From contig UQKQ01000015.1 in the NCBI GenBank assembly GCA_900541645.1, positions 1 to 41,679 on the forward strand: 41,679 nucleotides of DNA, in the 5' to 3' direction. A program made the position numbers and the translations under genes. Of the stretch, positions 40,848-41,679 are shown piece by piece. Position 1 is the stretch's first letter. Each line of letters begins with the position of its first letter. Under the pieces are notes generated by a model. The model searched no databases. It was not told where the DNA came from and was given only the letters and a program-made list of their open reading frames with translations. Origin of the DNA: an uncultured Collinsella sp. Lineage in GTDB: Bacteria; Actinomycetota; Coriobacteriia; Coriobacteriales; Coriobacteriaceae.

Positions 40848-41481
40848 CGGCCTCCTCCTTATCCGTTACATCCCCGAAGCCATGGCGCACAAGCCATGCG
40901 TCCAGTTGTTCAAAGAGCGAATTATCGCCTCCCGCATTATCGATTACCGTCGTAGCGAGATTGCAAAGCGAAGCCTCATCAGGTTGGCATGCAGAGCGAG
41001 CATCAAAATCAGAGGACTCCATACCACGATGAATGGCACGATCGCGACGAACTGCCAAAGGAGCACTGATAACCAGAATTTCATCAGCCAGGCCAAAAGC
41101 ATCCTCAAAACCAGTCGGGGCAGAAACCTCGACAACCGCAAAGGGATAACGGGGGGACGAAACCGTACAACAAACCGGATCGAGAATCCTAAGCGAAAGC
41201 TGTTCAATGAGAACGGGGTGCACAAGGTCATTGAGCCGTGCGACCGAATCAGGAGAAGCGAAAGCTCGAGAAGCGAGGATGTTACGGCGAACGCCGCCCT
41301 CCTCGTCCAAAATATCCCAGCCAAATTCTTCCGCGAGGGCATTGACGATATCGGAGCCTGGCACATACAGCGATTTGGCAAGTTCGTCCAGATCGATGAG
41401 CATGGCGCCATGAGATTCGAGATAGCGGCAGGCAGTCGACTTACCCGAAGCAATATTGCCCAAGACAAAAACGGTAAACAT
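40840..41481 (-). CDS. coaE: Dephospho-CoA kinase
   Basis: CoaE phosphorylates the 3'-OH of dephospho-CoA, the last step of CoA synthesis. The ATG at 41481 (213 aa) has AGGGAGG 5 bases upstream. The P-loop is GNIASGKST (about 8-16, with Ile-Ala for the usual Gly-residue variants), then LIDLDELAKSLYVPGS (DxD), FGWDILDE and HPVLIEQ in the family order. The C-terminal half is less conserved but ends with the family VIDNAGG. An in-frame extension upstream would run through a terminator hairpin and is rejected. Confidence 0.88.
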   Translation of the reverse strand: MFTVFVLGNIASGKSTACRYLESHGAMLIDLDELAKSLYVPGSDIVNALAEEFGWDILDEEGGVRRNILASRAFASPDSVARLNDLVHPVLIEQLSLRILDPVCCTVSSPRYPFAVVEVSAPTGFEDAFGLADEILVISAPLAVRRDRAIHRGMESSDFDARSACQPDEASLCNLATTVIDNAGGDNSLFEQLDAWLVRHGFGDVTDKEEADA

Positions 41482-41608
41482 CAAGTCCTCCCTAACGCCA
41501 ATGGGAGTTATTATCGCGCAAATACAAAAGAAGGACTCAAAATACAGCCAAACAGTAAGACAAGCTAAGAGAAGGCGAGTTCTTGTATTACAGCTCTCTA
41601 TAAAACGC
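41482..41608 (-). promoter_or_regulatory. coaE upstream region
   Basis: This stretch between the upstream terminator and coaE has the coaE ribosome site and a GATAAT (minus strand, near 41512), with TTGAGT 19 bases upstream, a somewhat wide promoter candidate. No gene is seen. Confidence 0.35.
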
Positions 41609-41640
41609 AAAAAAGGGGGAGGCCGCGAGGCCTCCCCCTT
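41609..41640 (-). terminator. Rho-independent terminator of an upstream minus-strand gene
   Basis: A perfect 12-bp GC-rich stem (41613-41624 with 41629-41640) has a GCGA loop, and six T follow on the minus strand (41614-41609). A second small hairpin, GACGGC/GCCGTC at 41654-41670, lies just upstream. It should end a minus-strand gene lying beyond the right edge; the last codons of that gene cannot be picked out. Confidence 0.85.
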
Positions 41641-41679
41641 CTTCAAGTCATCCGACGGCTCGGTGCCGTCCACCGGTCA

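Noticed and set aside
41482..41673. N-terminal extension of coaE by about 64 codons
   Set aside because: It would be read through a strong terminator hairpin with a T6 tail and lacks homology; the ATG at 41481 has an excellent ribosome site.
1..41679. CRISPR arrays, tRNA/rRNA genes, prophage or insertion sequences
   Set aside because: Reading the gaps on both strands showed no regular repeats with spacers, no cloverleaf or rRNA sequence, and no transposase or phage proteins.

Overview
The window is a chromosomal segment of a high-G+C, gut-type actinobacterium. It most resembles Collinsella or a close relative in the Coriobacteriia. The grounds are the codon and base bias, the rapZ-whiA-gap-pgk-tpiA and coaE-uvrB neighbourhoods typical of Actinobacteria, a WhiA orthologue, and the absence of outer-membrane genes. 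I assigned the genus by recognition, not by a search. No rRNA, tRNA, CRISPR array, insertion sequence or phage gene is visible. Apart from four plus-strand genes (31786-37908) and a possible gene end at the far left, everything is on the minus strand.

Layout, left to right. (1) 74-6119: a complete oligopeptide ABC transporter, transcribed oppA-oppB-oppC-oppD-oppF, ending at a strong terminator. (2) 6362-11653: secG as its own unit, then the lower glycolytic genes transcribed gap-(terminator-like hairpin)-pgk-tpiA-gpmI. (3) 11697-13553: rapZ-whiA. (4) 13572-24281: a sialic-acid unit, transcribed satA-satB-satCfusion-satD-esterase-esterase-like-nanA-nanK-nanE. It has an elaborate palindromic regulatory region upstream and structured RNA between several genes. 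(5) 24399-31592: ybaK-murJ-uvrC, and uvrA behind a probable LexA box. (6) Plus strand 31786-37908: an LTA-synthase-like membrane sulfatase-fold enzyme, an Mrp-type Fe-S carrier ATPase and two FAD-binding proteins. (7) 37935-41481: coaE-slt-uvrB on the minus strand.

The most interesting part is the sialic-acid unit. Its transporter has a peptide-type binding protein, one permease, one permease fused to an ATPase and one separate ATPase. This is the architecture of the SatABCD (Haemophilus ducreyi) and SiaEFGI (Corynebacterium) sialic-acid transporters, so the genes are probably not a second peptide importer. Next come two overlapping carbohydrate-esterase-7-like genes. The first has an intact Ser-Asp-His triad. 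The second keeps Asp and His but has Gly where the nucleophilic Ser should be, so it is a probable pseudoenzyme partner. Lyase, kinase and epimerase complete the route from N-acetylneuraminate to GlcNAc-6-P. A parsimonious reading is a mucin-glycan scavenging operon that imports O-acetylated sialic acid, de-acetylates it and feeds it to glycolysis. No sialidase, NanR-type regulator, nagA or nagB is in the window.

All three nucleotide-excision-repair genes (uvrA, uvrB, uvrC) lie within 16 kb. UvrC has an unusual cysteine pattern in its Fe-S region. The sialic-acid unit sits between uvrC and rapZ, which are commonly close neighbours in Actinobacteria, and the usual yvcK between rapZ and whiA is absent.
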